Positions 24,669 through 33,684 of a stretch of DNA of 64,000 bases are shown here, piece after piece (within the stretch, counting starts at the first letter, position 1; the number at the start of each line of letters is the position of its first letter). Under the pieces are notes generated by a model. The model was given only the letters and a program-made list of their open reading frames with translations. It was not told where the DNA came from and ran no database searches. The stretch covers positions 1 to 64,000 of the forward strand of contig CAZYBE010000004.1 of NCBI GenBank assembly GCA_964645765.1, given 5' to 3'. The position numbers were made by a program, and so were the translations under genes. This stretch comes from CAZGMN01 sp964645765. GTDB lineage: Bacteria; Acidobacteriota; Aminicenantia; Aminicenantales; Aminicenantaceae.

Positions 24669-25994
24669 CTAGAAGCCGTAATCGCGGGATCCGCCGGGTC
24701 CGCCAAAGCCGCCTCCGAAGCGCGGGTTGACGACATTGCTGTAAACCGAGCCGAAGGTGTAGCTGAAGCCGAGGGAGATGGAGTAGTTGAATTCGGTAGG
24801 CAGCTCTCTCCGCCGCAGGAGTAATTCTGTGACTGAAACCTCGCTTTTCCGCAGGGCGAGCTGGTCATTAATGACGGCATAACGGCCGTCTATGGTCAGG
24901 GCCAATCCTTTCAAAATGCGAAGGGACAGGTTCGATGAGATTCTCAGCCTGTTATAGCTGAATTTTTTAAAATAGTTGGATCCTTCGACCGAGAGTTCGG
25001 CATTTCCCCAGGGCTCGGATAAGGAAAGAGTGATGGTGAGAATTTCATTCAATAGCCTATCCATTTTCTTGTCGCGGATGGTCTCTTCGATATATCTGCT
25101 GTAATTGCAGCCGATACGGTAGAGAACGCGCAGCTGGCGCCGGGTCGAGATGGAATAGGGGAAGAAATTGTATTCAACGGCCGGGGCGACGGTAGACCCG
25201 AAATTGATATTGCTGTAAGTCGAATGGCTCAGATTCATAAAGGCGCCTGCAGACCAGTGCTCGCCAAGGCTTTTGACATAGAGACCGTCAAAAGCGCCGG
25301 ATTTTGTAGAACTCTTTTCTTTATAGTAGATCCCTTCCTCGGTTTCGGAATCGAACTCGCTTTCATCGAGGCTCGCCGAAAAGCCCAGGCGGAGCCTGGA
25401 TTCAGGAGTCACGCGGTTGATGGAGACGTTGCCGAAGATCGATGTGTACTTTCGGGATTCTTCGCCGCTCAGTCGGCCTCGGCTAGAGAAACTGAAGACC
25501 CAGAAATTCCATTTATCGACGACCGAGGTGGGCTTCACTTTGCCGTTGATGCCTAAAGAAAGAATCTTGTGGATTGGAGTGCGGGCCGCATAAGGAGCCA
25601 ACCCGAGTTTAAGGATCTGGACTAAGCCTTTGCGGATTTCATCTTCGGTCTCTGTGCGGTTCGAGTAGAATTTGAGCACATTTTTCAGGTCTTCATAGGT
25701 GTTCAGGCCCATAAAAGTGATTGTATATTCCCGGCCGCCTCCGCCCGTGCGCTGCTGGGTGATTAGGACATGGACATCGGCTTCCTTGCGGTCCCTGACA
25801 TAATTGACGAAAGTGATTTCGGTCCGGATGTAATCGATGTCGAGGCGAGTGCCGTCAAGGAAGACTTTGGGCGCGGCTTTCTTCAGCTCGTCGAGGTTTT
25901 GGGCGTCTTGTTGCGAACGGACGAGCGGAACAGCAATTAGAAAAAATAGCGATAGGCCGACAAGGATAATATCAGCTCGCTTTTTCATCGTCAT
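24669..25994 (-). CDS. Predicted outer-membrane beta-barrel protein
   Basis: A 441-residue exported protein not assigned to a named family. A signal peptide (KKRADIILVGLSLFFLIAVPLVRSQ) is followed by a periplasmic domain with FLDGTRLDIDYIRTEITFVNYVRDR, then alternating aromatic/polar strands from about residue 165 (NFWVFSFSSRGRLSGEES; RLRLGFSASLDESEFDSE; HWSAGAFMNLSHSTYS) typical of a beta-barrel. The last strand ISLGFSYTFGSVYSN is followed by a Gly-rich tail ending GGPGGSRDYGF, so the protein does not end on the usual C-terminal strand. It has its own 254-bp AT-rich upstream region. Function unknown. Confidence 0.65.
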   Translation of the reverse strand: MTMKKRADIILVGLSLFFLIAVPLVRSQQDAQNLDELKKAAPKVFLDGTRLDIDYIRTEITFVNYVRDRKEADVHVLITQQRTGGGGREYTITFMGLNTYEDLKNVLKFYSNRTETEDEIRKGLVQILKLGLAPYAARTPIHKILSLGINGKVKPTSVVDKWNFWVFSFSSRGRLSGEESRKYTSIFGNVSINRVTPESRLRLGFSASLDESEFDSETEEGIYYKEKSSTKSGAFDGLYVKSLGEHWSAGAFMNLSHSTYSNINFGSTVAPAVEYNFFPYSISTRRQLRVLYRIGCNYSRYIEETIRDKKMDRLLNEILTITLSLSEPWGNAELSVEGSNYFKKFSYNRLRISSNLSLRILKGLALTIDGRYAVINDQLALRKSEVSVTELLLRRRELPTEFNYSISLGFSYTFGSVYSNVVNPRFGGGFGGPGGSRDYGF

Positions 25995-26248
25995 GCTCCT
26001 TCCTGAATTCTTTTTCGGCTGTCATGCGAAGCCTACAAGGATAGAACTCCGCGCATATAAAATTCAATCTTTAGACATAAATTTATACATTTTCTTCCAA
26101 AATCTTTGTTGATTTTATCCACAAACAAGAAAATATCACATAAACTGATTAAAATTTTAAGAATAAAGACCGCATTATAACAAAATTAGAGAAAATCTCC
26201 CAATATTTTTCTGTAGGGGAAAGGAATTTCTATTCAGAGTGAGGCAGG

Positions 26249-27401
26249 CTAAGGATTTTTTCCCTGGCTCTTGCTGCTCTCTGCATTCTGCTTTTTGCTC
26301 TTCCGCAACAAGAGATTAGCCTTGATGAATTCGTCGAGGTCGCCGTCCAGGATTCTGTCCACATCACCGGTTTCGGTGTCTGTCCGCAGGTCTTTAATCA
26401 ACCGGTAAGGCTGGAGCACATAGGAACGGATTTGGTTTCCCCAGGCAATCTCTGACTTTGAATCCTCCAGTTTCTCGCGCTTCTCGAGCCTTGCTTTCTT
26501 CTGCATTTCATAGAGCCTGGCTTTAAGAACCTTCATGGCTGTGGCCTTGTTTTTGTGCTGAGACCTTTCGTTCTGGCATTGGACGACAATGCCTGTGGGA
26601 ATGTGGGTTATCCTCACCGCAGAATCGGTGACGTTGACATGCTGGCCGCCATGGCCAGAGGAGCGGTAGGTGTCGATTCTGAGGTCTTCAGGGTTGATCT
26701 CAACCTCGATATCTTCTTCAACCTCAGGATAAACAAAGACAGCGGCAAAGGACGTGTGCCTTCTTTTGTTTGCGTCAAAAGGAGAGATTCTGACCAGACG
26801 ATGAACTCCTCGTTCCTGGTCTAAAATGCCATAGGCGTAATCTCCTTCGACTCGGACTGTCACACTCTTGAGCCCGGCTTCTTCTCCAGGCAGGAGGTCG
26901 AGGATTTCAGCCTTGAATCCCTTTCTCTCTGCAAACCTCAGGTACATTCTGAGCAGCATCTTGGCCCAATCTTGAGATTCGGTTCCTCCTGCGCCAGGAT
27001 GGATGGTGAGAATGGCCGCTCGATGGTCATCCTCTTCAAAGAAGAGCATCTGGATTTCTGCCTCAGCCAGGGCTTTTTCAAAAGATGCCAGGCTCTGGCG
27101 CATCTCCTCATTGACATTCTCACCCTCTTTGGCCAGCTCCATCAGAACTTCAATCTCTTCTTTTTTTGTATAGAGACCAGAGATAAATTTCAGGTCTCTT
27201 TCCAATCTTTTTCTGTTCTGCTGAAGGGATTGAAATTTCTTGGGGTCTTTCCAGGTTTCGGGAAGGGAAAGCTCTTTGTTTATGGCCTCGAATTCAGCCT
27301 TTTTCTGGCTGAGGTCAAAGGAAGCCTCTCAGGTCTTCAAATTTGGAGAAAGATTCTTTCACTCTAGATAGAAGCTCGGTTTGGTCGATGCTGGACTTCA
27401 T
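26249..27401 (-). CDS. prfB: Peptide chain release factor 2, with programmed +1 frameshift
   Basis: RF2 recognising UAA/UGA stops. It is encoded in two frames: ATG at 27401 reads 28 codons to a TGA at 27315-27317, and the main frame resumes at GAC (27316) by a +1 shift on CTTTGAC. The joined product is about 383 residues. It has the stop-codon tripeptide SPF (VRISPFDANKRRHTSF) and the catalytic GGQ loop (SSGHGGQHVNVTDSAVRI). A charged C-terminal tail (RKSKKQNAESSKSQ) extends beyond the usual length. It lies 12 bp after lnt in the nfeD-slipin-SPOR-lnt-prfB operon. Confidence 0.95.
27314..27329 (-). promoter_or_regulatory. Programmed +1 ribosomal frameshift site of prfB
   Basis: On the minus strand the zero frame reads AGA GGC TTC CTT TGA C: an SD-like GAGAGG a few nucleotides before the slippery CTT, then an in-frame UGA followed by C. 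This is the canonical bacterial RF2 autoregulatory frameshift; low RF2 lets the ribosome slip to CTTT-GAC and make full-length protein. Confidence 0.93.
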
Positions 27402-27412
27402 TTCTTTTTCTC

Positions 27413-28945
27413 TCATTTTTTTCTTTTTACAGTCTTTCTTGTTACAGCCAGAATAAGGAATGTTGCGGTTAAAGTCAAGCTGACAAAAGGCAGGATATCC
27501 CCGGCTCTTGTGTAAAAAGTGAGCTTTTGAGAAGGATAGACATTTCCCGTAAGATAAGTGCTCGTCATCAGCTCAGTCTTGGCCAGAATTCTTCCGTAGG
27601 GGTCGATGATTCCGCTTATGCCTGTTGTGGCTGCCCTGAGAAGATAGCGCCTGTTCTCCACTGCTCTGAGAACAGCCATGGAAAAATGCTGGTATGGAGC
27701 TGAGCTTTTTCCGTACCAGCCGTCATTAGTGATGGTCACCAGAAAATTCGCTCCTCTTTTGACAAATTTTCGGACCAAATCAGGAAAGATGATTTCAAAA
27801 CAGATAGGGGAGCCGAATTTGTTGCCCTCGAAGCTGTGGAGATGGTATTGAGTTCCGGGAGTGATATCTCCGATGGCATGGGTCATTTTTTCGATAAAGA
27901 AAAAAATTTTTTTATAAGGAGTGTATTCCCCAAAAGGGACAAGGTGCATTTTGTAATATTGAGTCATGCCCAAGTCAGGATGAAGGCACAAGGCCGTGTT
28001 GTGATAGAGCTTGTTTTCAGGGGGACCCGTGGTCTCATTCGTCCCGAGGAGCAGAGTGCAGCGTTTTTCCTTGACAAGCTCGAAGAGCTTTTCTTTGAAA
28101 TCCTGGTAAAGCTCATCAGAGCAACTGAAGCAAAGAGGGACGGAGAATTCCGGCCAGATAATCAGGCGGGACCCTTTTTCATAAGCCAGGCGCGTGAGTT
28201 CAAGGTGGTGGTTGAAGAGACGCCGGATTTCCTCGACAGGCGTTGCATTCCAATAGATATCCGAGGAGACATTTCCCTGGATAACAGCAGCAGGAAAAGA
28301 TTTCTCTGAGGGACGGCTCATCTTCAAGCTGAGAAATCCTCCAAGATGAATGAGAAGCACAAGGGCCACGACTGAAAAGAAAGGAGCTCTCTTTTGAAAT
28401 TTCATGGAGAAGACAAACAGGCTTTGAAAAAGAACAAGGACAAAAGAAAGTCCATAGACTCCAGCGAGCGAAGCAAGTTGGATGAAATAAATGTTTAAAT
28501 ACTGGCTCGAGCCGAGCAGCCCCCAGGGAAACCCGGTGAAAATATGGGTGAGGAGATACTCAAAAGAGACCCAGATGAAGGGCAGGACGAAGAACGAAAG
28601 ACTGGGGAAGGACTGATAGATTTTTGTAGCTGCCAGAGAGAAAAAGGCCCAGTACAGAGCCAGAAAGAGCACGAGCAAGATATAGATGACGATGCTGAAG
28701 CCCAAGGATAGGTTGCCATAGTGGGCAGGGACAGAAGGAATCCAGTACATGAGCACGGCATAGAATGCGAATCCAGCTGCAAGTCCCAAGAGGAAGGAAT
28801 GCTTGGGTCTTTTTTTCAGCACAACGGACAGAAGGGGGATGAGGGAAACCCAGGCGAAAAAAGAAAGATTGAACTTAGGATAAGAGAGAGCTCCGAGCAC
28901 CCCGCTCAAAAGAGCCAGAGAGACATCAAGAACTTTGACCTTCAA
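27413..28945 (-). CDS. lnt: Apolipoprotein N-acyltransferase
   Basis: A 510-residue inner-membrane enzyme that N-acylates lipoproteins. About six to seven N-terminal hydrophobic segments are followed by a nitrilase-fold periplasmic domain with the catalytic triad visible as Glu in LIIWPEFSVPL, Lys in QYYKMHLVPFGEYTP and Cys in GSPICFEIIFPDL. A final hydrophobic segment lies near the C terminus. Presence of Lnt supports a Gram-negative envelope. It is co-directional with the SPOR gene upstream and prfB downstream. Confidence 0.94.
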   Translation of the reverse strand: MKVKVLDVSLALLSGVLGALSYPKFNLSFFAWVSLIPLLSVVLKKRPKHSFLLGLAAGFAFYAVLMYWIPSVPAHYGNLSLGFSIVIYILLVLFLALYWAFFSLAATKIYQSFPSLSFFVLPFIWVSFEYLLTHIFTGFPWGLLGSSQYLNIYFIQLASLAGVYGLSFVLVLFQSLFVFSMKFQKRAPFFSVVALVLLIHLGGFLSLKMSRPSEKSFPAAVIQGNVSSDIYWNATPVEEIRRLFNHHLELTRLAYEKGSRLIIWPEFSVPLCFSCSDELYQDFKEKLFELVKEKRCTLLLGTNETTGPPENKLYHNTALCLHPDLGMTQYYKMHLVPFGEYTPYKKIFFFIEKMTHAIGDITPGTQYHLHSFEGNKFGSPICFEIIFPDLVRKFVKRGANFLVTITNDGWYGKSSAPYQHFSMAVLRAVENRRYLLRAATTGISGIIDPYGRILAKTELMTSTYLTGNVYPSQKLTFYTRAGDILPFVSLTLTATFLILAVTRKTVKRKK

Positions 28946-29011
28946 TGCAAGTCACCTGATGAAGCTTTCCCCATTTCCTGAGAGAAGAAAGGAGAAACAG
29001 CTGCAGCGTGT

Positions 29012-29548
29012 TTAGCTTCTGGTTATAAAGTAATCGACCTTCCTTTTTGCCTCCGATATGAGCCGGGCTTTCGCTTCTTCCGCTTTTTCCCTTGTTTCGA
29101 ATCCTCCAACCCTCACCCTGAAGAATGGCCTTTTGTCTGAGGGAAGCGGGTCGATGACTATGGTGCTGTAGCCTTTCTTCTCAAATCCCTTGGCAAAAGA
29201 GAGCGCCACTTCTTTGGAGTCAAATGCCCCGACCTGGATGTAAAAAATATTCTTTTTCTGAGTCACAGGGGCTTTCTTTTGAGTTTCCTCCATGGCTTTC
29301 TGATGAGAGGCTAATTCTTTGCTGATCAAGTCTTTTGCTTCTGGAGATGGAGAGGGAGGCGGCTTTTCTTTTGGCTTTTCCGCAACGGCCGGAACAGGCA
29401 TTTCTGTTTTCTTGATGATTTGAGCTTGCTTCTTCCCGACTGATACCCCCAAAAGAAAGATGACGACTCCCAGGATCAGGATTCCAACAAAAATTAAGAT
29501 AAGATGTGAGCTGGAGAATTGGACTTCTCTATATTCTTTATTTTTCAC
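29012..29548 (-). CDS. SPOR-domain membrane protein
   Basis: A 178-residue bitopic protein: short cytoplasmic N terminus, one membrane segment (SSHLILIFVGILILGVVIFLLG), a Pro/Glu/Lys-rich linker, and a C-terminal SPOR domain (FYIQVGAFDSKEVALSFAKGFEKKGY ... FFRVRVGGFETREKAEEAKARL). SPOR domains bind denuded peptidoglycan at division sites, so a role in cell division or wall remodelling is inferred. It sits 6 bp after the slipin gene. Confidence 0.88.
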   Translation of the reverse strand: MKNKEYREVQFSSSHLILIFVGILILGVVIFLLGVSVGKKQAQIIKKTEMPVPAVAEKPKEKPPPSPSPEAKDLISKELASHQKAMEETQKKAPVTQKKNIFYIQVGAFDSKEVALSFAKGFEKKGYSTIVIDPLPSDKRPFFRVRVGGFETREKAEEAKARLISEAKRKVDYFITRS

Positions 29549-29554
29549 TGCCTT

Positions 29555-30190
29555 TTATTTTTTTGTCTCTAGCTTTCTATACTCGAAGGCTTTTATCATT
29601 TCAAGAGGAAGAGGGAAGACAATGGTTGAATTTTTTTCTGATGCAATCTCGGTCAGTGTCCCCAAAAATCTGAGCTGGAGAGCCTGGGGATTGTTGGAAA
29701 TGATATCAGCGGCCTTGAGTAGTTTGTCTGCAGCTTGGAATTCTCCCTCAGCATGGATGATCTTGGCCCTCTTATCTCTTTCTGCTTCGGCCTGCTTGGC
29801 AATGGCTCTGATCATATTTTCTGGCAGGTCAACATGCTTCATTTCAACGAGCTGAACCTTGATTCCCCAGGGGTCGGTGTGCTTGTCGATAATTTCCTGA
29901 AGTCGGGCGTTGAGCTTTTCCCTTTCTGAGAGAAGCTCGTCCAGCTCAACCTCTCCCAGCACGCTTCGCAGATTTGTCTGAGCAAGTTGCGAAGTGGCGT
30001 AGAGAAAATCCTGGACTTCGATGATNNNNNNNNNNNNNNNNNNNNNNNNNNNNNNNNNNNNNNNNNNNNNNNNNNNNNNNNNNNNNNNNNNNNNNNNNNN
30101 NNNNNNNNNNNNNNNNNNNNNNNNNATTTTTATCACATTCAACACGTAAATCACAACGATAGCAATGATGATAATTGGGAAAGTTAACAT
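29555..30190 (-). CDS. Slipin/stomatin (SPFH) family protein, interrupted by an assembly gap
   Basis: Membrane-scaffold protein with an N-terminal hydrophobic segment ([18 protein letters not shown]) then, after 100 N, the C-terminal part of the SPFH domain: [44 protein letters not shown] and [21 protein letters not shown]. Slipins are near 260 residues, and only about 177 are visible, so roughly 80-90 residues fall in the gap, more than the 33 codons the N run would hold. GGAGGTAAAAA precedes the ATG. It is the usual operon partner of nfeD, directly upstream. Confidence 0.88.
   Translation of the reverse strand: MLTFPIIIIAIVVIYVLNVIKXXXXXXXXXXXXXXXXXXXXXXXXXXXXXXXXXXIIEVQDFLYATSQLAQTNLRSVLGEVELDELLSEREKLNARLQEIIDKHTDPWGIKVQLVEMKHVDLPENMIRAIAKQAEAERDKRAKIIHAEGEFQAADKLLKAADIISNNPQALQLRFLGTLTEIASEKNSTIVFPLPLEMIKAFEYRKLETKK
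30026..30125. other. Assembly gap (100 N) inside the slipin gene
   Basis: Exactly 100 N, a placeholder of unknown true size. Family comparison suggests the missing sequence is nearer 250 nt. Frame across the gap should not be trusted. Confidence 0.98.
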
Positions 30191-30234
30191 TTTTTACCTC
30201 CTAAATTAAGAGTTAGCTTTTACAACCCATTTTT

Positions 30235-31512
30235 TCAGAGTTTGCTAACCCTTATTTTTAAGTTATTCATGACTTCTAAGATTTTGACTTTTGTGCCCTT
30301 GGTAATTTTCTCGGTGGCTTCTGCATTCCATAATTCCCCATGGACGAAAACCTTGCCTTCAGGCATGAGGTCGCTCTGGGCAACTCCGATTTCTCCAACA
30401 AGGCCTTCTTTGCCGGTCATAACTTTTCTCATATGAGTCTTGACCGTAATGTAAACCAGAAAGATGAAAATCAGGGAAAGACCCAGGGCCATAGGGATGA
30501 TGAAATTAAGACTGGGTCGTAATTCCGGGATAGGAGCTTTGATGAGCATAAGCGAGCCGATAACCATAGATATTATTCCTCCAAAAGATAAGATTCCGTG
30601 GCTATGAACTTTTATTTCAAGGATGAATAATGCGACTGCAAGTATGATCAGAAGCAAAGCGACGTAATTAATGGGCAAAATTTGGAAAGAAAAGATAGCT
30701 ATAAGAAGACAGATTCCACCCACGATGCCTGGCAAGATAGCACCGGGGTTTGAGAATTCAAAATAAAGGCCAAGTAAGCCAATCATGAGGAGGATGTAAG
30801 CCAGGTTGGGGTTGGAGATGGTCAGGAGAAACTTCTGTCTGGCTGTCATCGGGATTTCAACAATCGGGGAGTCTTTGAGCTCGAGTCGTTCCTCTCTTCC
30901 ATCGAATCTTTTAATTTTCTTGCCGTCAAAATGTTCGATGATTTCCTGTTCATTCTTGGCGATTAAATCGATCAGGTTTCCTTCCAAGGATTCCTTTTCA
31001 GTGTAAGAAAGGCTCTTTCTAACAGCATCTTCAGCTAACCGGACATTTCTTCCCCTTTTTTCGGCGATCGTTTTAATATAAGCGGCGGCGTCGTTGGTAG
31101 CTTTATCCTCGCTGGTCTTTTCCATGGGCTGTCCGGTTATGGAGATACCGACAGGATGGGCTGCGCCAGTGTTTGTTCCAGGAGACATGGCAAAGATATC
31201 GCAGGCGATAGCAATAAAAAAGCCAGCCGAGGCAGCTCGAGCACCGCTGGGTGTGACATAAGCCGCGACTGGTGTTTTCGAGCTGAGGATTCTCTCGATA
31301 ATTTCTCTCATCGATGTATCAAGACCGCCCGGGGTGTTGAAATTGATAATAATCAAACTGGCATTTTCCTTTTCCGCCCTGTCAATGGTCTTGCGGATAT
31401 ATTCTGAAGTGATGGGATGAATGGGCGCATCGACGGTGATTTTTAAAATGGAGGCAGCGCTTATCGCTGGGAGAATAAAGATGAGAGAAAAAATGAGGAA
31501 ATTTTTTTTCAC
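30235..31512 (-). CDS. nfeD: NfeD family protein with ClpP-class serine protease domain
   Basis: About 425 residues. Signal/anchor segment (FLIFSLIFILPAISAAS), then a ClpP-like protease domain with NTPGGLDTSMREII, the nucleophile region PSGARAASAGFFIAIACDIFAM and PGTNTGAAHPV, several membrane segments (about 235-360), and a C-terminal OB-fold NfeD domain (GLVGEIGVAQSDLMPEGKVFVHGELWNAE). The partner slipin follows after 44 bp; such pairs are linked to membrane protein quality control. The GTG at 31512 is preferred: it has no Shine-Dalgarno sequence but lies 9 nt after a perfect -10 box, suggesting a leaderless mRNA. The frame is open to a TTG at 31545, which lies inside the promoter. Confidence 0.9.
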   Translation of the reverse strand: MKKNFLIFSLIFILPAISAASILKITVDAPIHPITSEYIRKTIDRAEKENASLIIINFNTPGGLDTSMREIIERILSSKTPVAAYVTPSGARAASAGFFIAIACDIFAMSPGTNTGAAHPVGISITGQPMEKTSEDKATNDAAAYIKTIAEKRGRNVRLAEDAVRKSLSYTEKESLEGNLIDLIAKNEQEIIEHFDGKKIKRFDGREERLELKDSPIVEIPMTARQKFLLTISNPNLAYILLMIGLLGLYFEFSNPGAILPGIVGGICLLIAIFSFQILPINYVALLLIILAVALFILEIKVHSHGILSFGGIISMVIGSLMLIKAPIPELRPSLNFIIPMALGLSLIFIFLVYITVKTHMRKVMTGKEGLVGEIGVAQSDLMPEGKVFVHGELWNAEATEKITKGTKVKILEVMNNLKIRVSKL

Positions 31513-31521
31513 GGTGAATTC

Positions 31522-31550
31522 ATTATAGGGAGTCACTGAGAACAAGTCAA
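31522..31550 (-). promoter_or_regulatory. Consensus promoter of the nfeD-slipin-SPOR-lnt-prfB operon
   Basis: On the minus strand TTGACT (31545-31550), 17-nt spacer, TATAAT (31522-31527). The GTG start of nfeD begins 9 nt after the -10 box, so the transcript would have almost no 5' leader. It is back-to-back with the HU promoter. Confidence 0.75.
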
Positions 31551-31559
31551 TAATTTATC

Positions 31560-31592
31560 TTGACTTTTTATCTTCAATAACCTATTTATAAT
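31560..31592 (+). promoter_or_regulatory. Candidate promoter of the HU-family gene
   Basis: TTGACT at 31560-31565, with TATTTA 17 nt downstream (31583-31588) and TATAAT at 31587-31592 (21-nt spacing). Only 9 bp separates its -35 box from the divergent nfeD -35 box. AAGGAG at 31608-31613 precedes the ATG at 31620. Confidence 0.55.
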
Positions 31593-31619
31593 AAATCTAT
31601 TAGATTCAAGGAGACTTAA

Positions 31620-31895
31620 ATGATTAAGAATGATATCGCCCTTGCTATCGAAAAGAAATCAGAATTCAACAGGGCAAAATCATTGTTAATCGTGGACGCT
31701 ATTCTTGCTTCTTTGAAGGAAGCCCTTAAAAGAAATGAGAAGATTGAAATTAGAGGATTTGCCAGCCTCAAGGTTGTTGACAAAAAGACGGGATTTGGAA
31801 GGGATATTCGAAGAAAGAAGCAGATTAAAATAAAAGAAGGAAAAAGGATAAAATTCAGACCTGGGCAGGAATTGAAAAACATACGGTTGACATAA
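31620..31895 (+). CDS. HU/IHF family DNA-binding protein
   Basis: A 91-residue histone-like protein. The family core is visible as IVDAILASLKEALKRNEKIEIRGFASLKV followed by the DNA-binding arm KKTGFGRDIRRKKQIKI and RIKFRPGQELKNIR. The conserved RNP-type motif of the arm is altered (GFGRDIRRKKQ instead of the usual RNPxT), closer to IHF-like or divergent HU. Strong AAGGAG at 6-nt spacing. It probably bends and compacts DNA. Confidence 0.88.
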   Translation: MIKNDIALAIEKKSEFNRAKSLLIVDAILASLKEALKRNEKIEIRGFASLKVVDKKTGFGRDIRRKKQIKIKEGKRIKFRPGQELKNIRLT

Positions 31896-31953
31896 GTTCA
31901 GCCAGGGCCAAAGAAATCACTTCCTTTTTTTCCAATAGAGCCGATCAAACACG

Positions 31954-32913
31954 ATGAGTAAGTATAAGGTCAAACCCCTTTCGCCTGAAGGATTGAAGAC
32001 GTATTCCCTCCGTTCAAGAAAAAATAAAGTGGAGATCAAAGACTTCGCTCGACCCTTGCCTGCTCAAGAATCTTTTAATCATTGGGTCCGAAGCCTCCCT
32101 GAAATCTTGGCCGGTAGAGATTTCAGAGAATTTATTTCTGCAATGGCTGAGGCGAAAAAGAAGAAAAAAGCGATCCTGTTCGCTCTGGGAGCACATGTGG
32201 TCAAGTTAGGATTAAATCCCATCATCATCGACTTGATGAAGGAAGGATGGATAACAGCTCTGGCCATGAATGGAGCTGGAGTCATTCATGATTTTGAGAT
32301 TGCGTTTGCGGGAAAGACTTCAGAAGATGTTGAGCTTCAGGTTAAAGAAGGGCAGTTTGGCATGGCCCAGGAGACAGGGGAGATTGTGAACGAGGCGATA
32401 AATTCCAGCGAGAAAGAAGGCCTGGGTTTAGGAGAGGCTGTGGCCAGGATGATGTCCAATTCCGATTTCCCCTATAAAAGTGCAAGTCTGCTCTGCGCTG
32501 CCTATAACCTGAACATTCCCATCACAGTCCATGTGGCCATCGGCACAGATACAATTCATTTTCATCCCAAAGCAAAAGGGGAGACATTAGGAAAGGCTTC
32601 TCTCAAGGATTTTTTCCTCTTCTGTGCTCTGCTGGAGAAACTTGAGGGTGGAGGGGTTTTTGTCAATATCGGCTCGGCAGTCGTCTTGCCTGAAGTTTTT
32701 ATCAAAGCTTTATCTTTTGTCAGAAATAAGGGGCGACGCCTGGAGGATTTTACCACTGCCGTTTTTGATTTCATTCACCATTACCGCCCCTACCAGAATG
32801 TGACCAAGAGGCCTCATGGGAAGAAAGGAAAAGGATTCTATTTTATCGGACATCATGAGCTGATGGTTCCGCTCCTTGCGGCATCGTTGAAGTCAGCCGA
32901 GCTTGGAAGCTGA
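31954..32913 (+). CDS. Deoxyhypusine synthase-like protein
   Basis: A 319-residue protein of the deoxyhypusine-synthase fold family as I recognise it. Landmarks are AILFALGAHVVKLGLNPIIIDLMKEG, ALAMNGAGVIHDFEIAFAGKTSEDV, VHVAIGTDTIHFHPKA and FVNIGSAVVLPEVFIKAL. True DHS modifies eIF5A with an NAD-dependent aminobutyl transfer; bacteria lack eIF5A, and the catalytic Lys region of DHS is not obvious here, so the real reaction is unknown. The 3' end overlaps the convergent coaE stop region by 21 bp. No Shine-Dalgarno sequence is evident before the ATG. Confidence 0.65.
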   Translation: MSKYKVKPLSPEGLKTYSLRSRKNKVEIKDFARPLPAQESFNHWVRSLPEILAGRDFREFISAMAEAKKKKKAILFALGAHVVKLGLNPIIIDLMKEGWITALAMNGAGVIHDFEIAFAGKTSEDVELQVKEGQFGMAQETGEIVNEAINSSEKEGLGLGEAVARMMSNSDFPYKSASLLCAAYNLNIPITVHVAIGTDTIHFHPKAKGETLGKASLKDFFLFCALLEKLEGGGVFVNIGSAVVLPEVFIKALSFVRNKGRRLEDFTTAVFDFIHHYRPYQNVTKRPHGKKGKGFYFIGHHELMVPLLAASLKSAELGS

Positions 32914-33555
32914 AGTTTTTTCCTTGTTGAGACGTTTTTTGCCGCATTTGACTTCATAGTCCAGCACGAGATTCCTGTAGACCCGTTCTGTTTGCTCCAA
33001 TGTGCTCTCGATCGAGCCAGAGGTGTCGATGATATAGTCTGCATATCTCAACTTTTTTTCGGGTTCCATCTGGCTTTTTATTTTTTTCATGGCTTCTGCG
33101 CGGCTAATTTTATCTCTTTCCATCAATCTCTTGACCTGGATTTCCTTTTTGCAGAAAACAATGATGACCTTATCGAAAAAACCGGCAAAGCCGGCTTCAA
33201 CGGTCAGGGCAGCCTCGGAAATAAAGATTTTGTAGCGCGCTTCTTTTTCAAGAAGATCGATGGCTTTTTTTTTCTCTTCAAGGACAAGGGGGTGGATGAG
33301 CCTGTTGAGGAAAGCTCTCTCTCTCTTGTCGGCAAAAATGATCTCTCCCAGCCGCGAACGATTTATGGTTTTATCTTCGTTAAGGATTCTTTGGCCAAAA
33401 TGGGTAACAATTTTTTCCCAGGCTGGCTTTCCTGGCTCCATGAGCTCATGGGCTATTTTATCAGCGTGATGAATGTAGCAGCCTAATTCTTCCAGAACTT
33501 TTGCCACTACAGATTTCCCGGTCGCAATTCCTCCTGTTAAGGCTGCGGTCAACAT
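32893..33555 (-). CDS. coaE: Dephospho-CoA kinase
   Basis: Last step of coenzyme A synthesis. P-loop LTGGIATGKSVVAKVLEELG at the N terminus, then HADKIAHELMEPG and RLIHPLVLEEKKK, typical of CoaE. About 220 residues from the ATG at 33555. The frame stays open upstream to a TTG at 33597, but the family begins at this Met. CoA is also a substrate of the Kor enzyme in this window. It overlaps the convergent DHS-like gene by 21 bp. Confidence 0.92.
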   Translation of the reverse strand: MLTAALTGGIATGKSVVAKVLEELGCYIHHADKIAHELMEPGKPAWEKIVTHFGQRILNEDKTINRSRLGEIIFADKRERAFLNRLIHPLVLEEKKKAIDLLEKEARYKIFISEAALTVEAGFAGFFDKVIIVFCKKEIQVKRLMERDKISRAEAMKKIKSQMEPEKKLRYADYIIDTSGSIESTLEQTERVYRNLVLDYEVKCGKKRLNKEKTSASKLG

Positions 33556-33684
33556 CTTCTTATCGCCTATTTTATAGAAAAGTTGAGAAGCATTCAAAGG
33601 GAGGCATGACTGATGTGTTGTTCAATATCGAGGTTTGTATTTTGCTGTGACTGTGATTTTGGATTGAGTTCAGAGCTTTGGATT

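Noticed and set aside
24497..24880. Minus-strand frame of about 127 codons overlapping the beta-barrel gene's 3' end
   Set aside because: Low-complexity Ser/Ala/Pro composition typical of an out-of-frame shadow; the beta-barrel frame is longer and coherent.
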